64,000 nt of DNA from positions 248,001-312,000 of the forward strand of contig NZ_FMIZ01000006.1 in the NCBI RefSeq assembly GCF_900095865.1, in the 5' to 3' direction. The notes beneath the pieces are model-generated. The model was not told where the DNA came from and did no database searches. It saw only the letters and a program-made list of their open reading frames with translations. A program made the position numbers and the translations under genes. Below are positions 18,483 through 26,857 of this stretch, piece by piece. Each line of letters starts with the position of its first letter. The stretch's first letter is position 1. The stretch is from Massilioclostridium coli. Lineage in GTDB: Bacteria > Bacillota > Clostridia > Oscillospirales > Ruminococcaceae.

Positions 18483-19427
18483 ATGGCTGAAATGATAAAA
18501 AAAGCTACCAGAGAAAGCTTTGGGGAAGCAATTGCCGAATTGGCAAATACAAACCCTGATATTGTTGTATTGGACGCTGACTTGGCTGCCGCTACGAAAA
18601 CAGGGATTTTTAAAAAAGCCCATCCAGACCGTTTCTTTGACTGTGGTATCGCAGAATGCAACATGGTCGGTATCGCTGCTGGTTTAGCTGCCTGTGGAAA
18701 AATCCCATTTGCCGCAAGTTTTGCTATGTTCTCTGCTGGACGTGCCTTTGAACAGGTTCGCAACTCGGTTGGATATCCACACTTAAATGTAAAAATTGTA
18801 GGCTCCCATGCTGGTATTTCCGTTGGGGAAGATGGTGCAACCCATCAATGCTTGGAAGATATCGCTTTGATGAGGACCATCCCAGGCATGGTGGTATTGA
18901 ATCCAGCTGACCATTACGAAATGAAAGCAGCTGTAAAAGCAGCTGCGGAATACAATGGTCCAGTTTACCTTCGTTTAGGTCGCCTTGCTGTAGAAAGCTT
19001 TAACAACAATGACGATTATACTTTTGAGCTTGGAAAAGGAATTCAGCTAGCTGATGGTGACGATGTAACCATCGTAGCGACTGGTTTGATGGTTGGAGAA
19101 GCCCTGAAAAGTGTTGCACAATTAAAAGAAGCTGGTATCAATGCCCGCTTAATCAATATTCATACCATTAAACCTTTGGATGAGGAAATTATCTTAAAAG
19201 CTGCCAAAGAAACAGGAAAAATCCTAACCGTAGAAGAACACAATGTGATCGGCGGTTTAGGGGAAGCTGTTTGCAGTCTCCTGTCCGAAAAATGTCCAAC
19301 TCCTGTAAAACGTGTTGGTGTTTATGATCGTTTCGGTTATTCTGGCCCTGCCGTTGACCTGTTGAAAGACTTTGACTTATATGCAGATGGCATTACCAAA
19401 GCAGTGAAAGACTTTTTAGCAAAATAA
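18483..19427 (+). CDS. Transketolase, C-terminal (pyrimidine-binding) subunit
   Basis: This is the partner half of the split transketolase. The PP domain has the conserved glutamate region FFDCGIAECNMVGIAAGLA and the segment GEDGATHQCLEDIALMRTIPGM. The C-terminal domain has TVEEHNVIGGLG and GVYDRFGYSGP. Its 314 residues match the family. It begins two bases after the alpha subunit stop, whose end (GGAGGAGAAATAACC) supplies the ribosome site. It is the last gene of the operon, followed by a terminator. Confidence 0.93.
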   Translation: MAEMIKKATRESFGEAIAELANTNPDIVVLDADLAAATKTGIFKKAHPDRFFDCGIAECNMVGIAAGLAACGKIPFAASFAMFSAGRAFEQVRNSVGYPHLNVKIVGSHAGISVGEDGATHQCLEDIALMRTIPGMVVLNPADHYEMKAAVKAAAEYNGPVYLRLGRLAVESFNNNDDYTFELGKGIQLADGDDVTIVATGLMVGEALKSVAQLKEAGINARLINIHTIKPLDEEIILKAAKETGKILTVEEHNVIGGLGEAVCSLLSEKCPTPVKRVGVYDRFGYSGPAVDLLKDFDLYADGITKAVKDFLAK

Positions 19428-19442
19428 GATAATTCATGATTG

Positions 19443-19475
19443 GTCCGGAGATGTGCTATCTCCGGACTTTCTGTT
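19443..19475 (+). terminator. Terminator of the pentose operon
   Basis: Ten-bp arms GTCCGGAGAT and ATCTCCGGAC with a 5-nt loop are followed by TTTCTGTT, 15 bp after the last stop codon. Confidence 0.9.
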
Positions 19476-19935
19476 ATATCCCGTTTATTATTCAACAAAT
19501 TATAGATATTATGTTGATAAATAGAACAATTAGACATTTTTTGTTATGATAATATAATATTTTAATCCGATCACGTATTATTTGAGATGAGGCAAATATC
19601 ATTTTTATGGAATTATCTCCAATATATTTTTCATTCTATCATTATCAGACTAAATTTAAGTCTATTATTTTTATATAAAAACAAAACCAACACATTCACA
19701 TAAGGAATATGTTGGTTTTAAGAAAAGAAAAGGAATAGGGAAAAGCAATGATTATCTTCCCGCCAAACGGGATCTATAAAAATGTTTTTGCAAAACAGGA
19801 TAAAGTCAAACAAAATTCAACAAAATTTCATATATTAGTATACCGAATTTAAATTGATTATGCTCGTATTATATTGTGTGTTACTAGACATTTTTTGTGT
19901 TTTGACAATAAAATGAAATAAAAAAGGAGATAACC
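19476..19935. other. AT-rich intergenic region with an inverted repeat
   Basis: No gene is visible. An inverted repeat at about 19683-19722 (AAAACCAACACATTC / GAATATGTTGGTTTT, one mismatch) could terminate transcription in either direction. It is isolated from both neighbours. AAAAAGGAG at 19920 is the ribosome site of the next gene. Confidence 0.4.
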
Positions 19936-20844
19936 ATGAACGCCATCTTTGAACAGAGAAAATATGATTCTGATTTTCATGTATGGACCCACAGTTACCG
20001 CAACCTCTATTCCCTTCCACATTATCATCCTGAAATTCAAATTATCCGTATTCGTGAAGGTTGTACCAATATCACCATTCATAAAGATACTTATTTTTGT
20101 CATGCGGGGGATATTCTTTTTTGTAGGGGAAGTGAACCACACTCAGTCTGCTCTATTCCAGGGCAAAATTGTATCGTAGATTTTATCGCGATTTCTCCAA
20201 CTGTTTTTCGCTACATTACACGTGCAAATTACCAGGTAAAGAGACATATTCCATTAGAAGAACTTGAAAAGGAAGGGATGGAGGAATTTTCAAACCAAGT
20301 ATTTTTTATTGTTCAAAAAGAGCTAAAAGAAAAACCGTTTGGTTATCAGGAAGCGATACAATCCATATTAGAACTTTTTTTGGTCTATTATACTCGTTAT
20401 TTTTTAATTGATCCACCCCAAAAGGTAGAGCCACCAAAATATGCGAACCTGATACGGGTACAAAAGGTGATGAATTACATTGAACAGAACTATTCCCAAG
20501 AGATTACTTTAAAAAAAGCTGCTGAACTTATGGGATATGAACCCTGCCACTGTTCTAAAATGTTTAAAAAATTAACTGGTATGAACTTTATATCTTACTT
20601 AAATAATGTGAGGATAAAAAAGGCAATCGAAAAAATCCATTGGACGGATCATTCGATTACCCAAATTGCTTTTGAATGTGGTTTCCACAATGTACGAAAT
20701 TTTAACCGGGTATTTAAAACAGTAACTGGGCAATCCCCTACTGGTTTTTTAAATACGATCTTTCAACAAACGGACTGTGCCCAGTCGGAAACTTCTTCCC
20801 AAAATAGCCCAGCTTTTATTTATTTTGAGGAAGAATGGGATTGA
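19936..20844 (+). CDS. AraC-family transcriptional regulator
   Basis: The 302-residue protein has an N-terminal cupin-like domain (SLPHYHPEIQIIRIREGCTN, then FCHAGDILFCRGSEPHSV). A C-terminal AraC domain follows (ITLKKAAELMGYEPCHCSKMFKKLTGMNF, SITQIAFECGFHNVRNFNRVFKTVTGQSP). The ribosome site AAAAAGGAG is eight bases upstream. Its 3' end overlaps the convergent Ogt gene by 25 bp. It has no obvious target: the upstream gene set is the pentose operon, but that already has a divergent AraC gene. It may regulate itself or a distant sugar locus. Confidence 0.82.
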   Translation: MNAIFEQRKYDSDFHVWTHSYRNLYSLPHYHPEIQIIRIREGCTNITIHKDTYFCHAGDILFCRGSEPHSVCSIPGQNCIVDFIAISPTVFRYITRANYQVKRHIPLEELEKEGMEEFSNQVFFIVQKELKEKPFGYQEAIQSILELFLVYYTRYFLIDPPQKVEPPKYANLIRVQKVMNYIEQNYSQEITLKKAAELMGYEPCHCSKMFKKLTGMNFISYLNNVRIKKAIEKIHWTDHSITQIAFECGFHNVRNFNRVFKTVTGQSPTGFLNTIFQQTDCAQSETSSQNSPAFIYFEEEWD

Positions 20845-21320
20845 ATATGTTGATGTTCTAACTCTAATAATGCCTGTTTGATCTCTACTCCTTCCGCATA
20901 CCCTGTCAGGGATCCATTTTTTCCAATCACCCGATGGCATGGGATAATGACAGCGATTGGATTCCGATGATTTGCCATACCAACAGCACGACTAGCTTTT
21001 GGATTTCCCAGTTGTTCCGCAATCTGTTGGTAACTTCTAGTTTCTCCATAAGGGATTGTTTGAAGGGCTTTCCAATCCTCTATCTGGAACTTTGTTCCAT
21101 GTAAGGAGAGTGGAAGATCAAATTCTTTCCTTTCCCCTGCAAAATATTCTTTTAACTGCTCCATTGCCTGCTCCAGCAATGGAGTTTTTTGTCGTATCGT
21201 ATTTTCTAGCTTTTTCTCCTGATCCAAACAAAAACAAACATCTGTAATGCCTCTGCCATCCTCCGCAATAGCCATTTTTTGAAAAGGATCTTTCAACTCC
21301 ATATACCAAATATACTTCAT
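20820..21320 (-). CDS. ogt: Methylated-DNA--protein-cysteine methyltransferase
   Basis: This suicide DNA-repair protein transfers methyl groups from O6-methylguanine (and O4-methylthymine) to its own cysteine. The active site PCHRV, the preceding RAVGMANHRNPIAVIIPC and the following GSLTGYAEG are intact. The N-terminal domain is short, as usual for Ogt, and the length of 166 residues fits. One oddity is GTKFQIEDW, where most members have a hydrophobic residue before the Trp. The C-terminal tail overlaps the convergent AraC gene by 25 bp, and the tail (HIQSHSSSK) is not conserved. Confidence 0.9.
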   Translation of the reverse strand: MKYIWYMELKDPFQKMAIAEDGRGITDVCFCLDQEKKLENTIRQKTPLLEQAMEQLKEYFAGERKEFDLPLSLHGTKFQIEDWKALQTIPYGETRSYQQIAEQLGNPKASRAVGMANHRNPIAVIIPCHRVIGKNGSLTGYAEGVEIKQALLELEHQHIQSHSSSK

Positions 21321-21833
21321 GTTTTTTCTCTCTTCATGTACTAGATACCCAAGAAAAAATATCCCTGTTATCTATAATCGAATAGTTTATAACATTTAAA
21401 ACGTCTCTTTCCAACCATAATGATTCTCCGTGAGATATATTGAAAACTGGCTTGAATTTTTTATAAAAATCACTAATTATTATTTTAACTGCATTTACGG
21501 TAAATAATTACTTTTTTATTATAACATCAAGGAGGTTAGATGTAAAATCGTACCCATTAGGTTGCTACTTTCATTTTTTATGCGGAACTCTTCTATTTTG
21601 GGTAAAAAATACAGCTTAATTTATCCCCTTCTAAACTACATGCTAAAAAGGAATGAAAAATACGAAAAAACAGCACAACAGATGTAATCCAATTTGTTGT
21701 GTCATAAAACCAGTTGACAAGTCCACTAAATGACAAAATAAAAAAATACTATATTTCTCATCTGTTTTTCTATTTACAAATTGATTTATCTGTCCCTTTT
21801 TACATTTCTTCTTGTCATTTCCGAACCAAACAA
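21321..21833. other. Intergenic region, no feature recognised
   Basis: About 510 bp, AT-rich, with stops in all frames. AAGGAGG near 21530 is followed by TTAGATGTAAAATCG, which opens only a single-codon frame. I see no terminator, RNA gene or repeat. Confidence 0.4.
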
Positions 21834-21868
21834 AAAATCAGTTGGCTGACAACAACCAACTGATAAAA
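21834..21868 (-). terminator. Terminator of the sodium:amino-acid symporter gene
   Basis: The hairpin ATCAGTTGG / CCAACTGAT is followed on the reverse strand by TTTTTTGTTT, 10 bp past the stop. Confidence 0.85.
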
Positions 21869-21876
21869 TGTAACCA

Positions 21877-23313
21877 TTAATCTTCCCATTTTTTTGCATG
21901 AGCTTCATTCCATACCTCTGGATCACCAACATTGGTTTCACTGGCACGGAAAACAGGATTTTTTCCAGCTTTTTTCTGAGCAATATAGTCTTTCAACACA
22001 ATTAACGCTTTTCTTCCCAACAACATAATTGCCACTAAATTTACCATCGCCATTAAGCCCATTAAAATATCTGCTAAAGTCCACACAGTAGTAAAGTCCA
22101 TTAATGCACCTACAAAAATAGCGGCGACACAAGTACAGCGGAAAATCAATAAACCTGTTTTAGAATCGCGGATAAATTTAAAGTTGGATTCTGTATAATA
22201 ATAATTTCCTACTAAAGAACTAAATGCAAACAAGAAAATAGAAATAGTAATAAAGAGAGGGCCAAAATTACCAACCTGATTTTGTACTGCTGCCTGGACA
22301 TAATTCATACCAGTCAGGTTAGGATCAATTTCAATACCGGATAATAAAAGCATGAATGCAGTTGTGGTACAAATTAAAATAGTATCAATAAATACGGATA
22401 ACATCTGTACCAATCCTTGTTTTACTGGATGGGAAACATCTGCAGCGGCTGCAGCATTTGGTGCGGAACCCATACCAGCTTCGTTGGAGTACAATCCGCG
22501 CTTTATCCCCTGCATCACACAAGAGCCTGTAAAACCTCCAAAAATGGCTTTTATATTAAACGCTTGAGTAAAAATCTTTCCGAACATCTCTGGTACCGCA
22601 TTAATATTTTTAATCGTAATAAATAGCCCCAGTCCAATATAGATAACTGCCATAACAGGAACAATGCCAGATACAATAGAGCTGATACGATGTACACCGC
22701 CAAAAATAACAGCAGCGGTTAATAAAGCCAGAACACCACCTACTACTAGTGGCCAAATTGTTTCATTGTAGTTCGGGATATAATGTGCCAAAGAGGAGCC
22801 CGCATTAAAAGATTGCAAGGCATTAAAACCATAGGCAAAACAGGCAATTAATAAAATAGAGAACACAATTCCCCACTTACGGCTTCCCAATGCTTTTTGG
22901 ATATAATAAGCTGGACCGCCAATAAATTCTGTCCCTTCTTTTTGTTTGTACATCTGTGCTAATGTGCTTTCAATAAAAGCGGAAGCAGCACCAATTAAAG
23001 CCAATAACCACATCCAAAAAATAGCGCCATATCCACCAATCGCAGTAGAAGCAGCTACTGCTGTGGCTACTCCTGCAATATTGCCAGTACCTACACGGCT
23101 GGCAGTTGATATCATTAAGGCCTGGAAAGAAGAAATATCTTTTCCATCTTTTTTCTTTTCCCCTAAAACACGGATTGCTTCTGGAAACATACGAAATTGA
23201 ACGAATTTGGTACGAAAACTAAAATACAAACCTACTAAAATCAACATAATGATTAAGATGTAGGTATACATAAAGTCACTTACGTTCCCCAATAATGAAT
23301 TGATTAAATCCAT
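21877..23313 (-). CDS. Sodium:alanine/glycine symporter family (AGCS) protein
   Basis: This 478-residue inner-membrane transporter takes up small neutral amino acids with sodium. About eleven hydrophobic segments are present. Family blocks include the SRVGTGNIAGVA region near residue 72, the FIGGPAYYIQKALG loop, and GLYSNEAGMGSAPNAAAAA, a signature of the AGCS family. The soluble C-terminal tail of about 40 residues is ordinary. The ribosome site AAAAAGGAG precedes the start. It is a single-gene unit with its own terminator. Alanine, glycine and glutamine are all possible substrates. Confidence 0.9.
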   Translation of the reverse strand: MDLINSLLGNVSDFMYTYILIIMLILVGLYFSFRTKFVQFRMFPEAIRVLGEKKKDGKDISSFQALMISTASRVGTGNIAGVATAVAASTAIGGYGAIFWMWLLALIGAASAFIESTLAQMYKQKEGTEFIGGPAYYIQKALGSRKWGIVFSILLIACFAYGFNALQSFNAGSSLAHYIPNYNETIWPLVVGGVLALLTAAVIFGGVHRISSIVSGIVPVMAVIYIGLGLFITIKNINAVPEMFGKIFTQAFNIKAIFGGFTGSCVMQGIKRGLYSNEAGMGSAPNAAAAADVSHPVKQGLVQMLSVFIDTILICTTTAFMLLLSGIEIDPNLTGMNYVQAAVQNQVGNFGPLFITISIFLFAFSSLVGNYYYTESNFKFIRDSKTGLLIFRCTCVAAIFVGALMDFTTVWTLADILMGLMAMVNLVAIMLLGRKALIVLKDYIAQKKAGKNPVFRASETNVGDPEVWNEAHAKKWED

Positions 23314-23584
23314 AGATTTTAAACTCCTTTTTCGTTATTTTTGAACCACATAATGTATCTATTATACTAAATTTTTCGATTTTTGACTAGGTGATTTTGC
23401 ATATTAATTGTTTTTCTGTAGTTATTCACGATAAAGTCATAAAAAATTTTTATAATTTATCCTATAAAAGATTTAACTATATATCAATTTTAAAAATTTC
23501 TCTTTTATTTTCCAATTATTTTAGTTTGTTATACAAGAAAATAAAAAAACTACTGTTTTTCTTTTCAAAAGATATGGTTAAAAC

Positions 23585-23613
23585 AAAAAGGCTTGTATAC
23601 ACAAGCCTTTTTT
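23585..23613 (-). terminator. Terminator after the small XRE gene
   Basis: The palindrome AAAAAGGCTTG TATACA CAAGCCTTTTTT lies directly downstream of the reverse-strand stop at 23615. Confidence 0.85.
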
Positions 23614-23614
23614 G

Positions 23615-23833
23615 CTATTTTTTACGAGGATAGGGCTTTTTTTCATCTGTTAAACCTGCTAAATAGTCCATACTCGTTTCCAATGCAATTGCTATCTTTC
23701 GGCATTGCTCAAAGGTGTAATACCGTTTTCCATTCTCTATTTTAGAATAATCACTCTGGTCTATTCCTGTTAGCAACTGCATTTTAATTTGAGTATATCC
23801 TTTTTCTTTTCGTAACTGTTTTAACCGCTCCAT
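23615..23833 (-). CDS. Small XRE-family helix-turn-helix protein
   Basis: The 72-residue protein is almost entirely one Cro/CI-type helix-turn-helix. It runs MERLKQLRKEKGYTQIKMQL through GIDQSDYSKIENGKRYYTFEQCRKIAIALETSMDYLAGLTDEKK, the typical YTQ...IS.IE.G.....LIA.AL..S.DYL pattern. There is no effector domain. It is divergent from the interrupted DUF6794-like gene, which it might control. The gap between them (about 80 bp) has a short A/T palindrome, CCCCTATTAAAATTAGGGG, at 23864-23882 that is a candidate operator. Confidence 0.82.
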   Translation of the reverse strand: MERLKQLRKEKGYTQIKMQLLTGIDQSDYSKIENGKRYYTFEQCRKIAIALETSMDYLAGLTDEKKPYPRKK

Positions 23834-23863
23834 ATCATCACCATATTTTATTATGGCAATTTC

Positions 23864-23882
23864 CCCTATTAAAATTAGGGGT
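23864..23882. promoter_or_regulatory. Palindrome in front of the XRE gene, candidate operator
   Basis: CCCCTA-TTAAAAT-TAGGGG is a 6+7+6 inverted repeat, about 30 bp upstream of the XRE start. Its size and place suit autoregulation by the small helix-turn-helix protein. Inference only. Confidence 0.35.
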
Positions 23883-23914
23883 AAATTGACCTATCATAAA
23901 ATAGGTGATTAAAT

Positions 23915-24196
23915 ATGGATTTTCTCTTAAAAATGAAAAAAACTTTTACAAAAATCGAAACATATTTTACAGAGGATTCTCTTTCCTCTTTTTTAAAATG
24001 TAGTTATGATCATTGATATAATTATCATTATAGTTTTGGAAAATGGATACGAAATTATATTTTATCTGAAAAGGAACTCTTCCATATGTTCCAAAGTGTT
24101 GGTATTACCCAAATAGATGATATATCCAATTTTCTTATTCTATTGTTTTATATGGAACAGCACACAAAGTTATTTTATAATCCACAACAAAAATAA
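23915..24196 (+). pseudogene. DUF6794-like gene interrupted by an in-frame TGA
   Basis: One frame runs from ATG 23915 to TAA 24194-24196 and is broken only by TGA at 24014-24016. The first part is MDFLLKMKKTFTKIETYFTE...CSYDH; the second continues without shift as YNYHYSFGKWIRNYILSEKE, then FQSVGITQIDDISNFLIL. The FG.WIRN block followed by a D.S segment resembles the DUF6794 family of small, often immunity-like or phage-associated proteins. Full length would be 93 residues. The stop could derive from TGG, TTA or CGA. No selenocysteine-type structure is apparent. It is divergent from the XRE gene. Confidence 0.65.
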
Positions 24197-24295
24197 AGCT
24201 GCTTTTCTTGAAAAAAATAATTTTAGATATATAATAAGTTGTAGTATTCTAAATCTAAAAAATCAAGTAATAAAATACGACAGGAGGATATAAAT

Positions 24296-24736
24296 ATGGG
24301 CATTATGAATAAGATGGTGAATGGCTTAAGCGGAAATCTAAACGAAGTTTCACTAGAATCTTTACAACAAGAATACGGAGCTTACTTTATGGAGGGTGAA
24401 ACTGTTTACACAGGTTTTCAACTGATCCGTGATGTTGTTATTTTCACGAATAAAAGGATTGTTACTTTTGACAAGCAAGGCACTACCGGAAAAAAGATGA
24501 GGGTAAGCTCTATTTATTTAAGCGCAGTTATTCATGTATCCGCAGAAACTGCTGGTTTTGGTATGGATGATAGCCAGGTTGATATAGAATATATTGATTC
24601 CCCTTACTATAAAGTAAGCGGTGGTGTTAGCGTGGCAAAACGGACATTTGAATTCCCCAAAAAGTACAACATACAACCTTTATACCAATATTTGCAACAA
24701 ATCGCATATAATAACCATGAAGCATTAAATCAATAA
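24296..24736 (+). CDS. PH domain protein (bPH_1, PF08000 type)
   Basis: This cytoplasmic protein of 146 residues is one bacterial pleckstrin-homology-like domain. The pattern is characteristic: NLNEVSLESLQQEYGAYFMEGE, then FQLIRDVVIFTNKRIVTFDKQGTTGKK, then SAETAGFGMD. The family is widespread in Firmicutes and has no proven function. The ribosome site ACAGGAGG lies seven bases upstream. No operon partner is visible: the lipoprotein gene follows after 94 bp on the same strand with its own strong ribosome site. Confidence 0.85.
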   Translation: MGIMNKMVNGLSGNLNEVSLESLQQEYGAYFMEGETVYTGFQLIRDVVIFTNKRIVTFDKQGTTGKKMRVSSIYLSAVIHVSAETAGFGMDDSQVDIEYIDSPYYKVSGGVSVAKRTFEFPKKYNIQPLYQYLQQIAYNNHEALNQ

Positions 24737-24830
24737 AAACCTTATCTTTTATCATTTCATATTTTCTGATAAAATATTGTCGAATTTTCTGTTTTGTGTT
24801 ATTATGATATCCTATAGGAGGAAAAAAATA

Positions 24831-25475
24831 ATGAAAAAAATAATAACACTACTTACAGTATTATTGAGTCTTAGTTTATTTGTTGGTTGTAGTGCAAAAG
24901 AAAGTTCTAATCCATCTAGTATGGTCAGTACAGAAAATAGCTCTTCAAGTAAAACATCATCCAATGACAACACGACAAGTGTAACATCAAATGGAATTTC
25001 TGAAACAAATTTAATGGAAGGAGAAGTATATGATAGTGTTGCTTCTATTTATCCTTCCGTGGAGCTAAAAGTGTTAGAAAATCCCTCAAAAGGATTTAAA
25101 AATCTTTTAATTTATGTACAACCATCGGAAGGAACATTAGAACAGGCATTTCCAGCCTATTTACGAGCACTAAAAGAAATTACATTGCAGTGTTATCCTG
25201 CATTTTCTCATGAAAACTATACGAATGTACTTTTCCATTATGACCCTACCCAAAAGGGCGCTGCCCTCCAAACTGTTTTTTACTTTAAATTAGAGCCTAT
25301 TCATGATAAATATCGCCTTACCAATGAATCTATAGCGGACTCTATTACAGATTATACATTAAATGTGGCAAATTTGGCAAAGTTGGGAGGAGCTACTGTT
25401 TCAGAAAATGAGACAGATATTATGCTTAATGCAATTGCTGATGAAAAGCTTTCTGAGTTAAATGACATTCAATAA
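24831..25475 (+). CDS. Putative lipoprotein, unknown function
   Basis: ATG 24831 follows AGGAGG. A lipoprotein signal peptide (MKKIITLLTVLLSLSLFVGC, lipobox LFVGC, cleaved before Cys20) leads to a Ser/Thr/Asn-rich linker of about 40 residues. A folded domain of about 150 residues follows, with no motif I know. The protein should be tethered to the outer face of the membrane. A terminator follows. It may share a transcript with the PH-domain gene upstream. Confidence 0.75.
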   Translation: MKKIITLLTVLLSLSLFVGCSAKESSNPSSMVSTENSSSSKTSSNDNTTSVTSNGISETNLMEGEVYDSVASIYPSVELKVLENPSKGFKNLLIYVQPSEGTLEQAFPAYLRALKEITLQCYPAFSHENYTNVLFHYDPTQKGAALQTVFYFKLEPIHDKYRLTNESIADSITDYTLNVANLAKLGGATVSENETDIMLNAIADEKLSELNDIQ

Positions 25476-25486
25476 AATAATATGGT

Positions 25487-25518
25487 AAAAGCCTAGATAA
25501 AATATCTAGGCTTTTTTA
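25487..25518 (+). terminator. Terminator of the lipoprotein gene
   Basis: AAAAGCCTAGAT / ATCTAGGCTTTTTT with a 5-nt loop, 12 bp after the stop. Confidence 0.9.
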
Positions 25519-25591
25519 TTGTTATATATCATGGACACATCTATATATCCTATGCCTATATCAAATTTTATCAATTTATACACTATTTAAT

Positions 25592-26101
25592 CTATGATAC
25601 TTTTAATCCTTTTTGACGTAAAAAAGCAATAAATTCTTCTGGAGTTCCTTTTGTAAAAGAATTTTTTGGAAGCATATAAATTAATTTTGCTTCTGAACGA
25701 AGTAAAATTAAATTTTTGGTTTGTATCACTTTTTTTATTTTAAAATATGGAACTTCACTAATAGACCCAGTGGAAGAAATATTTTGTATCAATTGGTCCG
25801 TTGCGATTATCTTAATATTCATAAATCTTCCGTTCATTATCTCCATATCACGTTTTATTACCGTTTTTGCTGCACGATGATAAAGATAAAATTGTAAAAG
25901 AAAAAATAATGGAGCATAGATTGACATAATTAAATTGTAACTGTAATGATAAACAACATATTCAATGATATGATAGACAAAAAACAATCCAAATAAAATA
26001 TCAAAAACTACCAAAAATGGCCTTTTAAAATACCAATATCGATAGAGCTCCTTTGTAATTGCCAATGTTCTTGTATAGTTATTTTCAAACAAACTATCCA
26101 T
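25592..26101 (-). CDS. YcxB-like membrane protein
   Basis: The start is ATG 26101 after GGAGG (eight-base gap); an earlier in-frame Met at 26131 has no site. The 169-residue protein has two membrane segments (about residues 28-50 and 53-72). A C-terminal domain reads EVPYFKIKKVIQTKNLILL... to YMLPKNSFTKGTPEEFIAFLRQKG. That ending matches the YcxB-like domain (PF14317), a membrane-bound PH-like fold of unknown function. It is a single-gene unit. Confidence 0.65.
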   Translation of the reverse strand: MDSLFENNYTRTLAITKELYRYWYFKRPFLVVFDILFGLFFVYHIIEYVVYHYSYNLIMSIYAPLFFLLQFYLYHRAAKTVIKRDMEIMNGRFMNIKIIATDQLIQNISSTGSISEVPYFKIKKVIQTKNLILLRSEAKLIYMLPKNSFTKGTPEEFIAFLRQKGLKVS

Positions 26102-26356
26102 TAAAATATCCTCCAAAACGAAAAAGTTCATGTTATAACAATGTCACGTATCGCAAGCGCTGAAAACCATCTATATGAATATAATTTCAAAAGTTGACAC
26201 GATACGCAACTTTTCATCAAAAACGTCTATAATTATTCGATTTAACTTTTATTATTTCTTTTTTTCTTATAATCCCTATTAGACAAAAAGGAATAACATC
26301 TGCTTGCTACGTCATATAAGTTTGCACCACAAAATGAATTCACTTTAACTAGATAT

Positions 26357-26407
26357 AAAAAAATCCAGAACGTAAATTACGCACAGACTCAATCTAATTG
26401 AGTTTGA
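26357..26407. other. Relic resembling tRNA terminators, with no tRNA left
   Basis: AAAAAAATCCAGAACG..., continuing to CAGACTCAATCT, aligns closely with the terminator of the tRNA-Leu gene at 62371-62407 (AAAAAAGCCTGAACG... CAGACTCGCTCT). There the tRNA 3' end follows at once; here no tRNA follows. A short hairpin, ACTCAA / TTGAGT, is at about 26387-26405. The remainder of 26102-26454 shows no gene. Confidence 0.35.
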
Positions 26408-26454
26408 GTTACCAAAAAGATGGCCACTATAAACACGAGCACAAAACCATAGAC

Positions 26455-26497
26455 AAAAAATAAAGCCCCGCACGCAAAATGCGTGTTAAGGCTCTCG
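26455..26497 (-). terminator. Terminator of tRNA-Gly
   Basis: On the reverse strand GAGCCTTAACACGCA pairs imperfectly with TGCGTGCGGGGCT, followed by TTATTTTTT. Confidence 0.75.
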
Positions 26498-26501
26498 ACA
26501 C

Positions 26502-26575
26502 TGGAGCAGGTGACGGGAATCGAACCCGCGTCTTCAGCTTGGGAAGCTGACATTCTACCATTGAACTACACCTGC
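26502..26575 (-). tRNA. tRNA-Gly (anticodon CCC)
   Basis: The cloverleaf is complete on the reverse strand: acceptor GCAGGTG / CACCTGC, D-arm with GTTCAATGGTAGAAT, anticodon stem TCAGC / GCTGA around the loop TTCCCAA (anticodon CCC), and T-arm CGGGTTCGATTCCCG. The 3' CCA is encoded. Confidence 0.95.
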
Positions 26576-26766
26576 ATATGAAATTTTTTAAACTTTTATT
26601 ATTATACCATAACCATTTTAAAAAGGCAATCCTATTTTTTAAGTTTTTCATAAAATATGGGTTGAAAATAATATCAACTCTTTTATATTATATTTTTCAT
26701 AAAAAAATCAGTTTTTTTTCAAATAACTATCACATTTCCATCACAAATAAAAACTATACTTAAGTT

Positions 26767-26846
26767 ACTCCTTAAAATTCTTTTTCATAATTTTTCTTTT
26801 ATTTCTTCTTTTTTCCGCCCTGTTTGTTACAACAGGGCGGTTTTTC
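26767..26846 (+). ncRNA. Candidate small RNA, copy A of a three-copy family
   Basis: A promoter-like block (CAC-N6-ATCACA-N9-TATACT) is followed seven bases later by ACTCCTTAAAA. A pyrimidine-rich tract ends in CTTCTTTTTT, and a perfect hairpin CCGCCCTG / CAGGGCGG at 26815-26840 with T5 closes the unit. The orientation cannot serve the reverse-strand gene ending at 26858, because the T-run is on the forward strand. Copies B (28372) and C (reverse, 32155) share promoter spacing, 5' motif and tail. Confidence 0.55.
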
Positions 26847-26857
26847 CTTTTCTATCT

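Noticed and set aside
24014-24016. Selenocysteine reading of the TGA in the DUF6794-like gene
   Set aside because: The family does not carry Sec, and no stem-loop of the needed kind follows the codon.
26815-26846. Terminator of the GT-C gene ending at 26858
   Set aside because: The T-run lies on the forward strand; on the reverse strand the hairpin is followed by A's, so it cannot terminate that gene efficiently.
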